From an uncultured Bacteroidia bacterium (lineage in GTDB: Bacteria > Bacteroidota > Bacteroidia > NS11-12g > UBA955): DNA of 64,000 bases. Position 1 is the first letter of the stretch. Each line of letters opens with the position of its first letter. The stretch is taken from contig CALKCM010000009.1 of the NCBI GenBank assembly GCA_938086785.1, positions 1 to 64,000 of the forward strand, read 5' to 3'. Made by a program: the position numbers and the translations under genes. The notes beneath the pieces were generated by a model, which saw only the letters and a program-made list of their open reading frames with translations, was not told the origin of the DNA and searched no databases. This document shows, piece after piece, positions 1 to 8,440 of the stretch.

Positions 1-60
1 GCATCACATGTGTTCATGATTCAAAGTGCATTAAATTTAGCATGCCCAAAGCAAATATTT

Positions 61-68
61 TACCTTCG
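61..68 (+). promoter_or_regulatory. -7 promoter element of trmN6
   Basis: TACCTTCG matches the Bacteroidetes vegetative -7 consensus TAnnTT(T/C)G. Only 5 nt separate it from the TTG start of trmN6, so the transcript is predicted to be leaderless or nearly so. Confidence 0.6.
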
Positions 69-73
69 CAGCA

Positions 74-772
74 TTGGAAAAGTTTCGCTTTAAGCAGTTT
101 AGCATGCAGCATCATTTAAGCCCCATGCCCATTGGTACCGATTCGGTGCTATTAGGTTCTTGGGTTCCCTTGCAGCACAGCAGGCACATTTTAGATGTAG
201 GCACCGGTTGCGGGTTGCTGGCTCTTATCTGCGCCCAGCGATCGGAAAATAGCCAAATCACAGGCATTGATATTTCAGAAAAAGCCATCAACGAGGCCAC
301 AGAAAATGCGGCCCAAAGTCCTTGGTCTGATCGATTGAGCTTTGTGCATTGTCCCATGCAAAAACATCGCAGCCAAGCCCCACTAGATCTTATTATAAGC
401 AATCCCCCCTATTTTGATTCTAAAGGCTTAAAAAGTGAAAATACCGAACGGGCTCTTGCCCGACACAATAGTATGCTTCCCCTCGAATTTTTATTTAAAT
501 ATGCATTTCAGAATTTATCATTAAAAGGATCCTTAGCGCTGGTACTTCCCTATTCCTGCCTAGAGGAGCTGCACGACTTAGCCAAGCAAAATAAACTGCA
601 TTGCGCCCGCATGCTGCGCATACAGCCCCATCCAAACAAGGCATTCAATCGGCTGCTGATTGCTTATACCAAAACGGCCACCAAAACCATTACCCAAAAT
701 CTAAGCATACGCACAGAACAAGGCCAATACAGCGCAGAATACCGCCAATTAACCCAAGATTTTTACCTCTAA
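74..772 (+). CDS. trmN6: tRNA1(Val) (adenine(37)-N6)-methyltransferase
   Basis: Rossmann-fold, SAM-dependent methyltransferase of 232 residues, the usual length for the TrmN6 (YfiC) family, which makes m6A37 in tRNA1-Val. The N-terminal FRFKQF block is typical of the family. The SAM loop DVGTGCGLLAL lies near residue 41 and the catalytic NPPY motif follows IISN near residue 110. I keep the TTG start because the family block begins right after it and a -7 element lies just upstream; the next ATG (residue 11) would cut into that block. The gene stands alone, and the 195 bp after it contain nothing I recognise except the hppA promoter. Confidence 0.88.
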   Translation: MEKFRFKQFSMQHHLSPMPIGTDSVLLGSWVPLQHSRHILDVGTGCGLLALICAQRSENSQITGIDISEKAINEATENAAQSPWSDRLSFVHCPMQKHRSQAPLDLIISNPPYFDSKGLKSENTERALARHNSMLPLEFLFKYAFQNLSLKGSLALVLPYSCLEELHDLAKQNKLHCARMLRIQPHPNKAFNRLLIAYTKTATKTITQNLSIRTEQGQYSAEYRQLTQDFYL

Positions 773-931
773 CAAACCACATCTTTAAACCTAGTTTAGC
801 TCCGTCAAAAGCATCCTTTAGCCACAGATTTTAGGGAGAAGCAAGATCCGATTCAGGCTACAAAAAAGACTGCAAAAAAAAGAATACGAAGCGACTGCAT
901 TTGGAAACTTTACTTTCTGAACGATATGTCG

Positions 932-939
932 TAATTTCG
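932..939 (+). promoter_or_regulatory. -7 promoter element of hppA
   Basis: TAATTTCG matches the TAnnTT(T/C)G consensus and lies 28 nt before the hppA ATG, giving a short but real 5' leader. I see no convincing -33 TTTG at the right spacing. Confidence 0.5.
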
Positions 940-967
940 CGCCCTTTAAAAATCGAATTTTACATAA

Positions 968-3415
968 ATGAAAGAATCAATTTTATACATTGTTCCAGTA
1001 TTAGGGCTCTTGGGTCTTATTATTATGGCAGTAAAAAGCAAGTGGGTATCAAGCCAGAGCGCAGGTAATGAGCGCATGCAAGGAATTGCTAAAAACATTC
1101 AAGACGGTGCAATGGCCTTTTTACGGGCAGAGTATCGAATCTTGGCTGTATTTGTAGTTATTGCATCCATTGCTCTTTTCTTCATCTCACAATACTCCGG
1201 CGCATCGCATTGGATGATTGTAGTGGCCTTTATCTTTGGAGCTATCTTTTCTGCACTTGCAGGAAACATAGGAATGCGTATTGCAACCAAAGCCAATGTA
1301 AGAACTACAGAAGCAGCCAAAACCAGCTTGCCACATGCACTTAAAGTATCGTTTAACGGAGGAACCGTTATGGGGCTTGGTGTAGCAGGACTAGCTGTTT
1401 TAGGTCTTAGCTTATTCTTTATATTATTCCTTAATAAATTCATGACCGGCGATGGTGCAGCCTTTTATGATAACATGTCCTTATTGCTAGAAACCCTTGC
1501 AGGCTTCTCCTTAGGAGCAGAGTCCATTGCATTGTTTGCTCGTGTGGGTGGTGGTATTTACACCAAAGCAGCCGATGTGGGTGCTGACCTTGTAGGAAAA
1601 GTAGAAGCAGGAATACCAGAAGACGATCCGCGAAACCCTGCAACCATTGCAGATAATGTAGGAGATAATGTAGGAGACGTTGCAGGAATGGGAGCCGACT
1701 TATTTGGTTCTTACGTAGCAACCGTTTTAGCCTCTATGGTATTAGGTAACTATATCATAAAAGATATGAGCGAAGCCTCCGGAACTCAATTTGTAGATGG
1801 CTTTAACAATATGGGTCCAATTCTTTTGCCGCTTGTTATAGCAGGTTTAGGAATCGTAGCCTCCATTATAGGTACCTTCTTTATTAAAATTAAAAACAAC
1901 GATGCAAAAGAAACGCAAGTACAAAACGCATTAAACCTCGGAAATTATGTATCCTTAGGCTTAACTGTAATTATTTGCTACTTCCTAATCGATTGGATGC
2001 TACCCAAAACCATTACCATGAATTTCTTTGGTGAAGGAATGAAAGAAATTCCAAGCATGAATGTATTCTATGCTACCCTAGTAGGTTTAGCAGTGGGATG
2101 GTTAATTTCAGCATTCACAGAATTTTACACAGCCTTAGGCAAAAAACCAGTGATGAATATTGTACAAAACTCCTCTACAGGAGCAGCCACAAACATCATT
2201 GCAGGTCTAGCAACAGGAATGAAATCAACCTTTTCATCCGTAATCTTATTTGCTTTAGCTATTTGGGGTTCATACGAACTCGCCGGATTTTATGGAGTAG
2301 CCATTGCCGCTTCAGCCATGATGGCAACCACAGCGATGCAATTAGCCATAGACGCTTTTGGACCTATTGCCGATAACGCCGGTGGTATTGCCGAAATGAG
2401 TGAATGCGAAGAAGTCGTAAGACAACGTACAGATGTATTAGATTCAGTAGGTAACACGACTGCAGCCGTAGGTAAAGGATTTGCCATTGCTTCTGCAGCA
2501 CTTACCGCTCTTGCCCTGTTTGCAGCCTATGTAACGTTTACCGGTATAAAAGGAATTAATATCTTTAAAGCCGATGTATTGGCTGCCTTATTTATTGGTG
2601 GAATGATTCCAGTAGTATTTTCAGCCTTAGCTATGCAGTCCGTAGGAAAAGCAGCCATGGAAATGGTGAACGAAGTGCGAAGACAATTTAGAGAGATTCC
2701 AGGAATTTTAGAAGGAACAGGAGAGCCAGAATATGGAAAGTGTGTAGATATTAGTACAAAAGCAGCTTTAAGAGAAATGATGCTTCCAGGAGCTATTACT
2801 ATTATTACTCCAATCCTTGTGGGACTCATTATGGGTGCCGAGTCCTTGGGCGGTTATATGGCTGGTGTATGTGTATCTGGTGTGTTATGGGCTATTTTCC
2901 AAAACAATGCAGGGGGCGCATGGGACAATGCAAAGAAATCATTCGAAGCAGGTGTTATGATTAATGGAGAAATGACCTATAAAGGTTCAGAAGCACATAA
3001 AGCAGCGGTAACTGGAGATACGGTGGGAGATCCATTTAAAGATACTTCAGGACCAAGCATGAACATCTTAATTAAGCTAACCTGTTTAATTGGATTGGTA
3101 ATTGCCCCAATATTGGGCGGCAATGCTCATGGCAATGCCAATATGGGCGCCATTATGGGTTCAGAAGACACCACTTGCGTTGAAGGCAAATGTTCTACTG
3201 AAGAAATGGCAGCCATGACCAAAGAAGAATGTGCCGCACGTTGTGACGAAAAAGGATGCTCTGCAGAAGAAAAAGAAGCCTGCTTAGCAAACTACAACGA
3301 AGAAGGTAAATATGTAGGAGGTTCAAAAGCCTGCTGTAAAGATAAAAAAGCAAAGAAAGCCTGCTGCGTAAAAGCAGAAAAGAACGGCGAAGAATGCGCT
3401 AAATGTAAATCGTAA
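968..3415 (+). CDS. hppA: membrane-bound ion-pumping pyrophosphatase, K+-dependent type, with Cys-rich tail
   Basis: Integral-membrane pyrophosphatase that couples PPi hydrolysis to H+ and/or Na+ export. The substrate motif [11 protein letters not shown] is at 203-213, followed by the DDPRNPA and DNVGDNVGD acidic motifs that bind Mg-PPi. [10 protein letters not shown] at 495-504 has alanine at 499 where K+-independent enzymes have lysine, which marks the K+-dependent subfamily; the pumped ion cannot be decided by eye. The core ends after the last membrane helix near residue 720. It is followed by about 80 extra residues with 12 cysteines, including CVEGKC, CAARC, two CC pairs and CAKC, rich in Lys and Glu. 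That tail is not part of the normal family and is expected on the periplasmic side. Single gene with its own promoter and terminator. Confidence 0.95.
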   Translation: MKESILYIVPVLGLLGLIIMAVKSKWVSSQSAGNERMQGIAKNIQDGAMAFLRAEYRILAVFVVIASIALFFISQYSGASHWMIVVAFIFGAIFSALAGNIGMRIATKANVRTTEAAKTSLPHALKVSFNGGTVMGLGVAGLAVLGLSLFFILFLNKFMTGDGAAFYDNMSLLLETLAGFSLGAESIALFARVGGGIYTKAADVGADLVGKVEAGIPEDDPRNPATIADNVGDNVGDVAGMGADLFGSYVATVLASMVLGNYIIKDMSEASGTQFVDGFNNMGPILLPLVIAGLGIVASIIGTFFIKIKNNDAKETQVQNALNLGNYVSLGLTVIICYFLIDWMLPKTITMNFFGEGMKEIPSMNVFYATLVGLAVGWLISAFTEFYTALGKKPVMNIVQNSSTGAATNIIAGLATGMKSTFSSVILFALAIWGSYELAGFYGVAIAASAMMATTAMQLAIDAFGPIADNAGGIAEMSECEEVVRQRTDVLDSVGNTTAAVGKGFAIASAALTALALFAAYVTFTGIKGINIFKADVLAALFIGGMIPVVFSALAMQSVGKAAMEMVNEVRRQFREIPGILEGTGEPEYGKCVDISTKAALREMMLPGAITIITPILVGLIMGAESLGGYMAGVCVSGVLWAIFQNNAGGAWDNAKKSFEAGVMINGEMTYKGSEAHKAAVTGDTVGDPFKDTSGPSMNILIKLTCLIGLVIAPILGGNAHGNANMGAIMGSEDTTCVEGKCSTEEMAAMTKEECAARCDEKGCSAEEKEACLANYNEEGKYVGGSKACCKDKKAKKACCVKAEKNGEECAKCKS

Positions 3416-3431
3416 CTAAATTATACTAAAG

Positions 3432-3460
3432 AAAAAGGCGACCATATGGTCGCCTTTTTT
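3432..3460 (+). terminator. rho-independent terminator after hppA (bidirectional)
   Basis: Perfect palindrome GGCGACCATATGGTCGCC at 3437-3454, flanked by an A run on the left and a T run on the right. It ends hppA on the + strand and could also serve the converging gene that ends at 3539. Confidence 0.9.
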
Positions 3461-3538
3461 GTTTTTTTATATCTTTCATTTCATTCAGAAATCCGCCAAA
3501 CAAATAGCAGAAGTTCCTCTTCCGAAGAGTTTGATCTC

Positions 3539-4120
3539 TTAAAAGCCCGCCGCCACAACAAATGTTACATAGGATAGCACAAAAGATCCAATCCCTGCTA
3601 AATAATTATTCCAGGCTTTTTTTCGCACTTGTTTCTTAACCCCAGCAGTATAGCCCAGATCGTAATCTGTACCACTCAATCGCTTATCAATAGGCACCTT
3701 GTCTTCTGCATTAGATATAGTCACTACGGGAGCAACAAGGCCCGCAACCCCACAGCAAAAACCTCCCACAAAAGAAGAAGTACCCACCGGTCCAATGGGA
3801 GCCGTTAAACCAGAAGCATAGCCTTCCATGTACGTTTTTTTCACTGTTTGATTCGTGGCAGTGCTATTGGAAGTATCAGGGATTTGTTTCTGACTGGAGA
3901 TATACTCTACCTCGCCGGTATTGTAATGAATGGAATCTACCATTGTTCTATTTATCAAATACACGGGATTGTCTTTTTTCCAAGGGGTATACTCAATGTT
4001 TGCATTTTCACTCGAGAAAATCTCGCATGATATGATTTCATTATTCGTTAAAAAAAGGGTGTCTTGCGCTTGCGCCAAAACAGGAACAAGCCACAATAAA
4101 TAAACTAGTATCTTTTTCAT
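3539..4120 (-). CDS. exported protein of unknown function
   Basis: 193 residues from the chosen ATG. A signal peptide (MKKILVYLLWLVPVLAQAQ) is followed by a short beta-rich region (TLFLTNNEIISCEIF...IEYTPW), a pattern seen in many Bacteroidetes periplasmic proteins that begin with 'Asp-x-Leu-x-Leu-x-Asn-Gly'-like strands. The C-terminal half has glycine-rich stretches that could be membrane-embedded (GLTAPIGPVGTSSFVGGFCCGV and a final hydrophobic segment). I do not recognise the family. An upstream extension to 4153 is rejected because the -7 promoter element sits inside it. Monocistronic, converging on hppA. Confidence 0.75.
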   Translation of the reverse strand: MKKILVYLLWLVPVLAQAQDTLFLTNNEIISCEIFSSENANIEYTPWKKDNPVYLINRTMVDSIHYNTGEVEYISSQKQIPDTSNSTATNQTVKKTYMEGYASGLTAPIGPVGTSSFVGGFCCGVAGLVAPVVTISNAEDKVPIDKRLSGTDYDLGYTAGVKKQVRKKAWNNYLAGIGSFVLSYVTFVVAAGF

Positions 4121-4124
4121 AACA

Positions 4125-4132
4125 CAAAGATA
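4125..4132 (-). promoter_or_regulatory. -7 promoter element of the 3539-4120 gene
   Basis: TATCTTTG on the minus strand, 4 nt before the ATG at 4120. It fixes that start and predicts a leaderless message. Confidence 0.65.
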
Positions 4133-4176
4133 GCAAGAAAAAAAACAATGCAATTCCAGAAGGGTTGCTCCCGATA

Positions 4177-5547
4177 CTACGCCTTTTTTAAGGCATCAAA
4201 ATGATGAAAGAAGCGAGGAATGGTCTCAATTCCTTTCAAGTAATTGAAGATGCCGTAATGCTCATTTGGGCTATGCAGGCCATCGCTATCCAAGCCAAAA
4301 CCCATAAGAACCACTTTGGTTTCCAATTCTTTTTCAAACAAGGCAACAATGGGTATGCTTCCTCCACCCCTTGTAGGAATGGGTTCTTTACCAAAAGTAT
4401 CTTTCATGGCCGCAGAAGCTGCTTTAAATGGAATACTGTCTGTAGGGGTAAGTGCAGGTTCTCCGCCGTGATGCGGTGTTACTTTAACGGTTACTCCTGC
4501 AGGCGCAATGGCATTAAAATGCTTGGTAAACTTTTCAGTAATTTCTTGACTGCTTTGGTTGGGAACCAGTCGCATGCTAATTTTTGCATAAGCCTTGCTT
4601 GGCAATACGGTTTTACTTCCTTCGCCCGTATATCCACCCCAAATACCATTTACATCCAAAGTAGGTCGGCTACCAGCGCGTTCTATGGTACTATAGCCTT
4701 TTTCGCCCACCACGCCATTAATGGCTAAGTCTTCTTTATACGCCTCCTCGCTAAAAGGTATTTTGTCCAATGCAGCTCTATCCTCATCAGATAAATCCAA
4801 TACATTGTCATAAAATCCGTCAACCGTAATTCGTTTATCTTCATCGTGTAAACCAGCAATCATCTCACATAAGATATTGCACGGATTTGCTACTGCTCCT
4901 CCATATACACCACTATGCAAATCCCTGTTTGGACCCGTAACCTCTACTTCTACATAACTTAAACCACGCAAGCCCACATCTATGCTGGGCACATCGTTGG
5001 CCACCATACTTGTATCGCTAATCAAGATCACATCCGATTTTAATTTCTCCTTATTGGCGATGCAATACGGACCTAGGTTGCTGCTTCCTACTTCCTCTTC
5101 TCCTTCAATCATAAATTTCACATTGCACGTCAATGTTCCTGTTTTAACCATGGTTTCAAAGGCTTTTACATGCATGTAAAATTGACCTTTATCATCGGCT
5201 GCACCTCTAGCATAAATTTTACCATCTTTAACCGTAGGCTCAAAAGGAGGCGTATCCCATAACTCATCTGGGCTGCTGGGCTGCACATCGTAATGTCCGT
5301 ATACCAAAATAGTGGTTAAATTAGGGTCAATTATTTTTTCGCCATAAACAATGGGATGGCCTTTGGTTTGCTCAATGCTTACCTTATCTAAACCCACTTC
5401 TTTTAATCGCTCCGCTACATGCGTTGCGCAACGCGCAGTATGTTCATCATACGCACTATCGGCGCTAATGCTTGGTATTCTTAAAAGGTCAAATAATTCG
5501 CTTAAAAAACGATCCTTATTTTGGTCTATGTATTCGTTTGGATTCAT
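4177..5547 (-). CDS. M20 family dipeptidase (CNDP/carnosinase-like)
   Basis: Zinc metallopeptidase of 456 residues. Motifs, numbered from MNPNEY: GHYDVQP with metal ligand H85 and D87; GAADDKGQ around 115-122 with the bridging Asp; EGEEEVGS at 148-155 with the general-base Glu; a Ser-Asp-Thr-Ser motif for the third ligand; and LHSPNEHYG near the end with the last His ligand. Length and motif spacing fit the cytosolic non-specific dipeptidase / beta-Ala-His dipeptidase branch with an inserted dimerisation domain. There is no signal peptide, so it is cytoplasmic. The start at 5547 rather than 5607 is set by a -7 element at 5555-5562. Substrate unknown. Confidence 0.9.
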   Translation of the reverse strand: MNPNEYIDQNKDRFLSELFDLLRIPSISADSAYDEHTARCATHVAERLKEVGLDKVSIEQTKGHPIVYGEKIIDPNLTTILVYGHYDVQPSSPDELWDTPPFEPTVKDGKIYARGAADDKGQFYMHVKAFETMVKTGTLTCNVKFMIEGEEEVGSSNLGPYCIANKEKLKSDVILISDTSMVANDVPSIDVGLRGLSYVEVEVTGPNRDLHSGVYGGAVANPCNILCEMIAGLHDEDKRITVDGFYDNVLDLSDEDRAALDKIPFSEEAYKEDLAINGVVGEKGYSTIERAGSRPTLDVNGIWGGYTGEGSKTVLPSKAYAKISMRLVPNQSSQEITEKFTKHFNAIAPAGVTVKVTPHHGGEPALTPTDSIPFKAASAAMKDTFGKEPIPTRGGGSIPIVALFEKELETKVVLMGFGLDSDGLHSPNEHYGIFNYLKGIETIPRFFHHFDALKKA

Positions 5548-5554
5548 GAGAAAG

Positions 5555-5562
5555 CGAAAATA
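5555..5562 (-). promoter_or_regulatory. -7 promoter element of the M20 dipeptidase
   Basis: TATTTTCG on the minus strand, 7 nt before the ATG at 5547. It decides the start against the in-frame ATG 60 nt further upstream. Confidence 0.6.
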
Positions 5563-5641
5563 CAACAGACCTTTCAAAGCCCTATTTATTCCCATTAAAT
5601 TATTCATGGTATAAACTATACAAAATAAATAATTCGTAATA

Positions 5642-6595
5642 TTGTTCCTCTTGAAACAGCTGATTCATTACTTAAAGCAATACAGCACCACCCATTTTAA
5701 TGCGAAGGTATACCTGCTCACCGGAGTATTTTTGAGCCTGTGTATATGGGCCAATTATCAATTCAACATTTACGCAAGTATCCAAACCACCTATCATGAT
5801 GAGTGGATTTACTTTCCCATCATGACTGTGTATATGGCGTTTCCATTTTTAGTTATCTCTAGCTTTTCGTTCCTAGGAAAAGAGAAACCCACATGGCTGC
5901 GGTCCAAGGAGTTCTGGATAAAATGTGCGGCAGCCTTTCTTATCATTGGTTTTGAACGTTCGTTTTTTTTGCATAAAGAATGGGGGCAAACCTTGGATGC
6001 TGTTGATTGGAAATTTTACATTAACACCATGGCCTGGGGTCGATCCTTCCTGAGCACATTTATTGTATCTCTTTGCTTTTATTGGATATATGAGCGCAAA
6101 AGAGATCCACAGAGGGCCTGGTTTGGGCTACGCATGAACCAAACCAATTATAGGCTGTATATAGGTGTTATTGTGCTTGTTTTTGGAGGCATTTACTTGG
6201 CTTCATACATTTCTGAATTAAGTTCTTATTACCCGAGGTACAAGCATAGTGGAGGGGAAGCATTTGCCCTAAAACACGGATTTAATGAAGGCATATCCGT
6301 GTTTATCTACGAATTGGTTTATGGCGCCTATTTTATCAATGTAGAACTTTTTTTTAGAGGAGTGCTGGTCATTGGATTTTCGCGCTTGCTTGGGCCACAC
6401 GCCGTTTTAGCGATGATTGGATCCTATGTATTTCTGCATTTTGGCAAACCCATTACAGAATGTATTGGGAGTGCTTTGGGTGGATATATTATTGGCATTT
6501 TAGCCTTTTACAGCCACCGGATCTGGGGAGGAGTAGCACTGCACGTATCGCTGGCTTGGAGCATGGATCTTTTTGCCTGGATGCAAAATAATTAA
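5642..6595 (+). CDS. CPBP (Abi/CAAX-type) family intramembrane protein
   Basis: 317 residues with about eight hydrophobic segments. The C-terminal third carries the CPBP signature: VELFFRG (motif 1, normally EExxxR), then VFLHFGKP and GGVALHVSLAW supplying the two conserved histidines. The first glutamate of motif 1 is replaced by valine, while the second Glu and the Arg remain. The family includes Rce1-like prenyl-protein proteases and bacterial membrane proteins of mostly unknown role, so proteolysis is not proven here. The start codon is TTG; no ATG lies near the N-terminus, and a second TTG at codon 4 is equally possible. It stands between divergent and convergent unrelated genes. Confidence 0.8.
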   Translation: MFLLKQLIHYLKQYSTTHFNAKVYLLTGVFLSLCIWANYQFNIYASIQTTYHDEWIYFPIMTVYMAFPFLVISSFSFLGKEKPTWLRSKEFWIKCAAAFLIIGFERSFFLHKEWGQTLDAVDWKFYINTMAWGRSFLSTFIVSLCFYWIYERKRDPQRAWFGLRMNQTNYRLYIGVIVLVFGGIYLASYISELSSYYPRYKHSGGEAFALKHGFNEGISVFIYELVYGAYFINVELFFRGVLVIGFSRLLGPHAVLAMIGSYVFLHFGKPITECIGSALGGYIIGILAFYSHRIWGGVALHVSLAWSMDLFAWMQNN

Positions 6596-6617
6596 CCCAT
6601 TCCTGTAGAATAACTCT

Positions 6618-6625
6618 TAATTTTG
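6618..6625 (+). promoter_or_regulatory. -7 promoter element of the small membrane protein gene
   Basis: TAATTTTG, a full consensus match, 39 nt before the ATG at 6665. It shows that this very short gene has its own promoter. Confidence 0.6.
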
Positions 6626-6664
6626 CGGCAGTAAAAATTCATTCCTTTTGCTCAGGCAAATAGA

Positions 6665-6880
6665 ATGGCAACAGAATTAGTTAAAATGGAAGCACTCTTA
6701 CTACAAGTACAAGACACCGCCCGCATAAGCATTGGCGATTTTAAAAAGAGCCTCTTTTTATGGGAGGTCATTATTACGGCCATCGTTTTTACTGCCGCCT
6801 ACTTTGTGTTAAAATCCTGGAGGATAAAGAAAGACGAAACGGACCAAAAAAATAAAAAGTATAAGAATACCCTAAAGTAG
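6665..6880 (+). CDS. small single-pass membrane protein, unknown function
   Basis: 71 residues: an amphipathic N-terminus (MEALLLQVQDTARISIGDF), one transmembrane segment at about 31-50 (LWEVIITAIVFTAAYFVL) and a strongly basic/charged C-terminal tail. No known family recognised. Evidence that it is real: a full-consensus promoter upstream, a good ATG and membrane-protein-like composition. A second ATG at codon 8 is possible. It lies between the CPBP gene and a probable MarC remnant. Confidence 0.6.
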   Translation: MATELVKMEALLLQVQDTARISIGDFKKSLFLWEVIITAIVFTAAYFVLKSWRIKKDETDQKNKKYKNTLK

Positions 6881-6896
6881 CAGAGGTTTTAGCCAA

Positions 6897-6977
6897 GCCA
6901 TTCGTGTTTTTCTTCGGCTTTTTGCCGTCATCGATAGTGTGGGCGGTCTGCCCTTACTCATTGGCCTAAATCGGGAA
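6897..6977 (+). pseudogene. probable MarC-family gene remnant
   Basis: The 99 bp between the small membrane protein stop and the symporter stop encode, in one + frame, a short stretch containing LFAVIDSVGGLPLLIGLNRE. This closely resembles the first helix of Bacteroidetes MarC-family membrane proteins (LFAVIDxxGxxPxxIxLR). There is no start codon in frame, and the reading runs straight into the reverse of the symporter gene, so only about 20 residues of similarity survive. The stretch looks more GC-rich than its surroundings. Inference from a single motif; not verified by alignment. Confidence 0.35.
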
Positions 6978-6979
6978 CA

Positions 6980-8440
6980 TTATCCCTTCTTTTGTAGCAG
7001 AGAAACGAGCCAAAGTCCAAAAAAGGTAATGGCTCCATTGAGCAGTAATTTCTCATAGCCCAAATGGTATCCAGCCAAGGCATCGGCTGGTATGCTTGCA
7101 ATGGCATAGGTAATTACAGAAGAAAGAAGACACACCAAAATAATGGGCCAGCCGCTTACTTTTATTTTAGAAAGAATACCAGCGGCAAACAAACCAAGCA
7201 AAGGGCCATAGGTATAAATGGCCAAGGTAAGAATGGCATCAATCAAGGTTTTCGAATTGTATTTTTCAAATAATAAAATCGTAAATAGCAATAAAACAGC
7301 AAAGCCAATATGCAAGCGGTTCCTAAATTTTGTTTTGCTTGCCTCGGGCATATCCTTTTTATCAATTCCAAAAAGATCGATGTATGTACTGGTGGTTAAG
7401 GTAGTCAAAACACTATCGGCACTAGAAAAGGTGGCTGCAGCCAAGCCCAAGATAAAGGCAATTCCTGCAGCTACGCCCAAGTGATTTAGGGCGAGCATAG
7501 GAAAAATACCATCGGTATAGGGCACTCCGTCTCTCATGGGCATGGGAATATTTGCCACAGAAAGGTAGTAAATCATAACGGCCCCTAAGGATACAAAAAC
7601 AATATTTACTAAAAATACAATGACTCCATAACTGAGAATGTTCTTTTGCGCATCGCCAATGGATTTGCAACTCAAATTTTTCTGCATCATGTTTTGATCT
7701 AAGCCCGTCATGGCAATACATATAAATGCACCTCCCAATAAGTGTTTTATAAAGTAACTGGAGGAGTTAAACTCCCAATTGAACCAGGATGAATAGGGGC
7801 TAATATCTAAAATCTCTGTATAACTGGCGCCGGATTTATAAATTAAAATACTAATGCAGGTAACCAAGCCTGCAATGAGAAATATACTCTGTATCGCATC
7901 CGTAAAAACCAATGTTCGAATGCCTCCTTTGATGGTATACACCAGTATTAAGGCAATAATAATGGCCACACTAAGCCAAAAAGGGACATCCCAAGCATCG
8001 AATAGATAGGTTTGTAAAATAGCTGCCGTTAGATACAAGCGTGCGGCAGAACCGAGCAAGCGACTCACTACAAAATAGGAGGCGCCTACCTTTTGACCAT
8101 ATGCACCAAACCGGGAACCCAAATAGGTATAAATACTGGTAAGGTTCATTCTATAGTAAAGGGGCAATAGGATAAAGGCAATCACTAAATAGCCTAGCAA
8201 ATAACCCATGACCATTTGCATATAGTAAAAATTAGCAGAATACACCTTTCCCGGCACGCTAATAAAGCTCACTCCACTCATGCTATCGCTAAGCATACCA
8301 ATGGCTACCAGCCACCAAATGCTTTGCTTGTTCCCAATAAAATATTCGGATTTTCCTGCTTTGCGTGAGGTAATATACCCCACACCCAACAACATGAGAA
8401 AATAGGCCAGAATGGCGGTTAGTATTAATGGAGCACTCAT
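6980..8440 (-). CDS. sodium:solute symporter (SSS) family transporter
   Basis: 486 residues with about 13 membrane helices and no signal peptide. The N-terminus (LMLLGVGYITSRKAGKSEYFIGNKQSIWWLVAIGMLSD, abbreviated by function: helix 1 followed by the SSS 'G-R-x-sub-strate' loop) and the helix-8-like region with SADS (AATFSSADSVLTTLTT) are typical; the SADS serines line the Na+ site in SSS proteins. The solute is unknown. The ATG overlaps the stop of the upstream 8437-10848 gene by 4 nt (ATGA), so the two should be co-translated from one message. Confidence 0.88.
   Translation of the reverse strand: MSAPLILTAILAYFLMLLGVGYITSRKAGKSEYFIGNKQSIWWLVAIGMLSDSMSGVSFISVPGKVYSANFYYMQMVMGYLLGYLVIAFILLPLYYRMNLTSIYTYLGSRFGAYGQKVGASYFVVSRLLGSAARLYLTAAILQTYLFDAWDVPFWLSVAIIIALILVYTIKGGIRTLVFTDAIQSIFLIAGLVTCISILIYKSGASYTEILDISPYSSWFNWEFNSSSYFIKHLLGGAFICIAMTGLDQNMMQKNLSCKSIGDAQKNILSYGVIVFLVNIVFVSLGAVMIYYLSVANIPMPMRDGVPYTDGIFPMLALNHLGVAAGIAFILGLAAATFSSADSVLTTLTTSTYIDLFGIDKKDMPEASKTKFRNRLHIGFAVLLLFTILLFEKYNSKTLIDAILTLAIYTYGPLLGLFAAGILSKIKVSGWPIILVCLLSSVITYAIASIPADALAGYHLGYEKLLLNGAITFFGLWLVSLLQKKG

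Noticed and set aside
1440-1721. Open frame of 93 codons on the minus strand, and similar ones at 1099-1443, 2290-2487 and 2527-2829
   Set aside because: They lie antisense to the conserved pyrophosphatase gene, have low-complexity composition and no promoter.
3437-3454. 18-bp perfect palindrome as a regulator operator
   Set aside because: A-run, T-run and position just after the hppA stop make it a terminator.
5642-6595. CPBP protein as an abortive-infection defence gene
   Set aside because: The family name Abi is historical; there is no toxin, nuclease or phage-defence neighbour and one motif 1 glutamate is missing.
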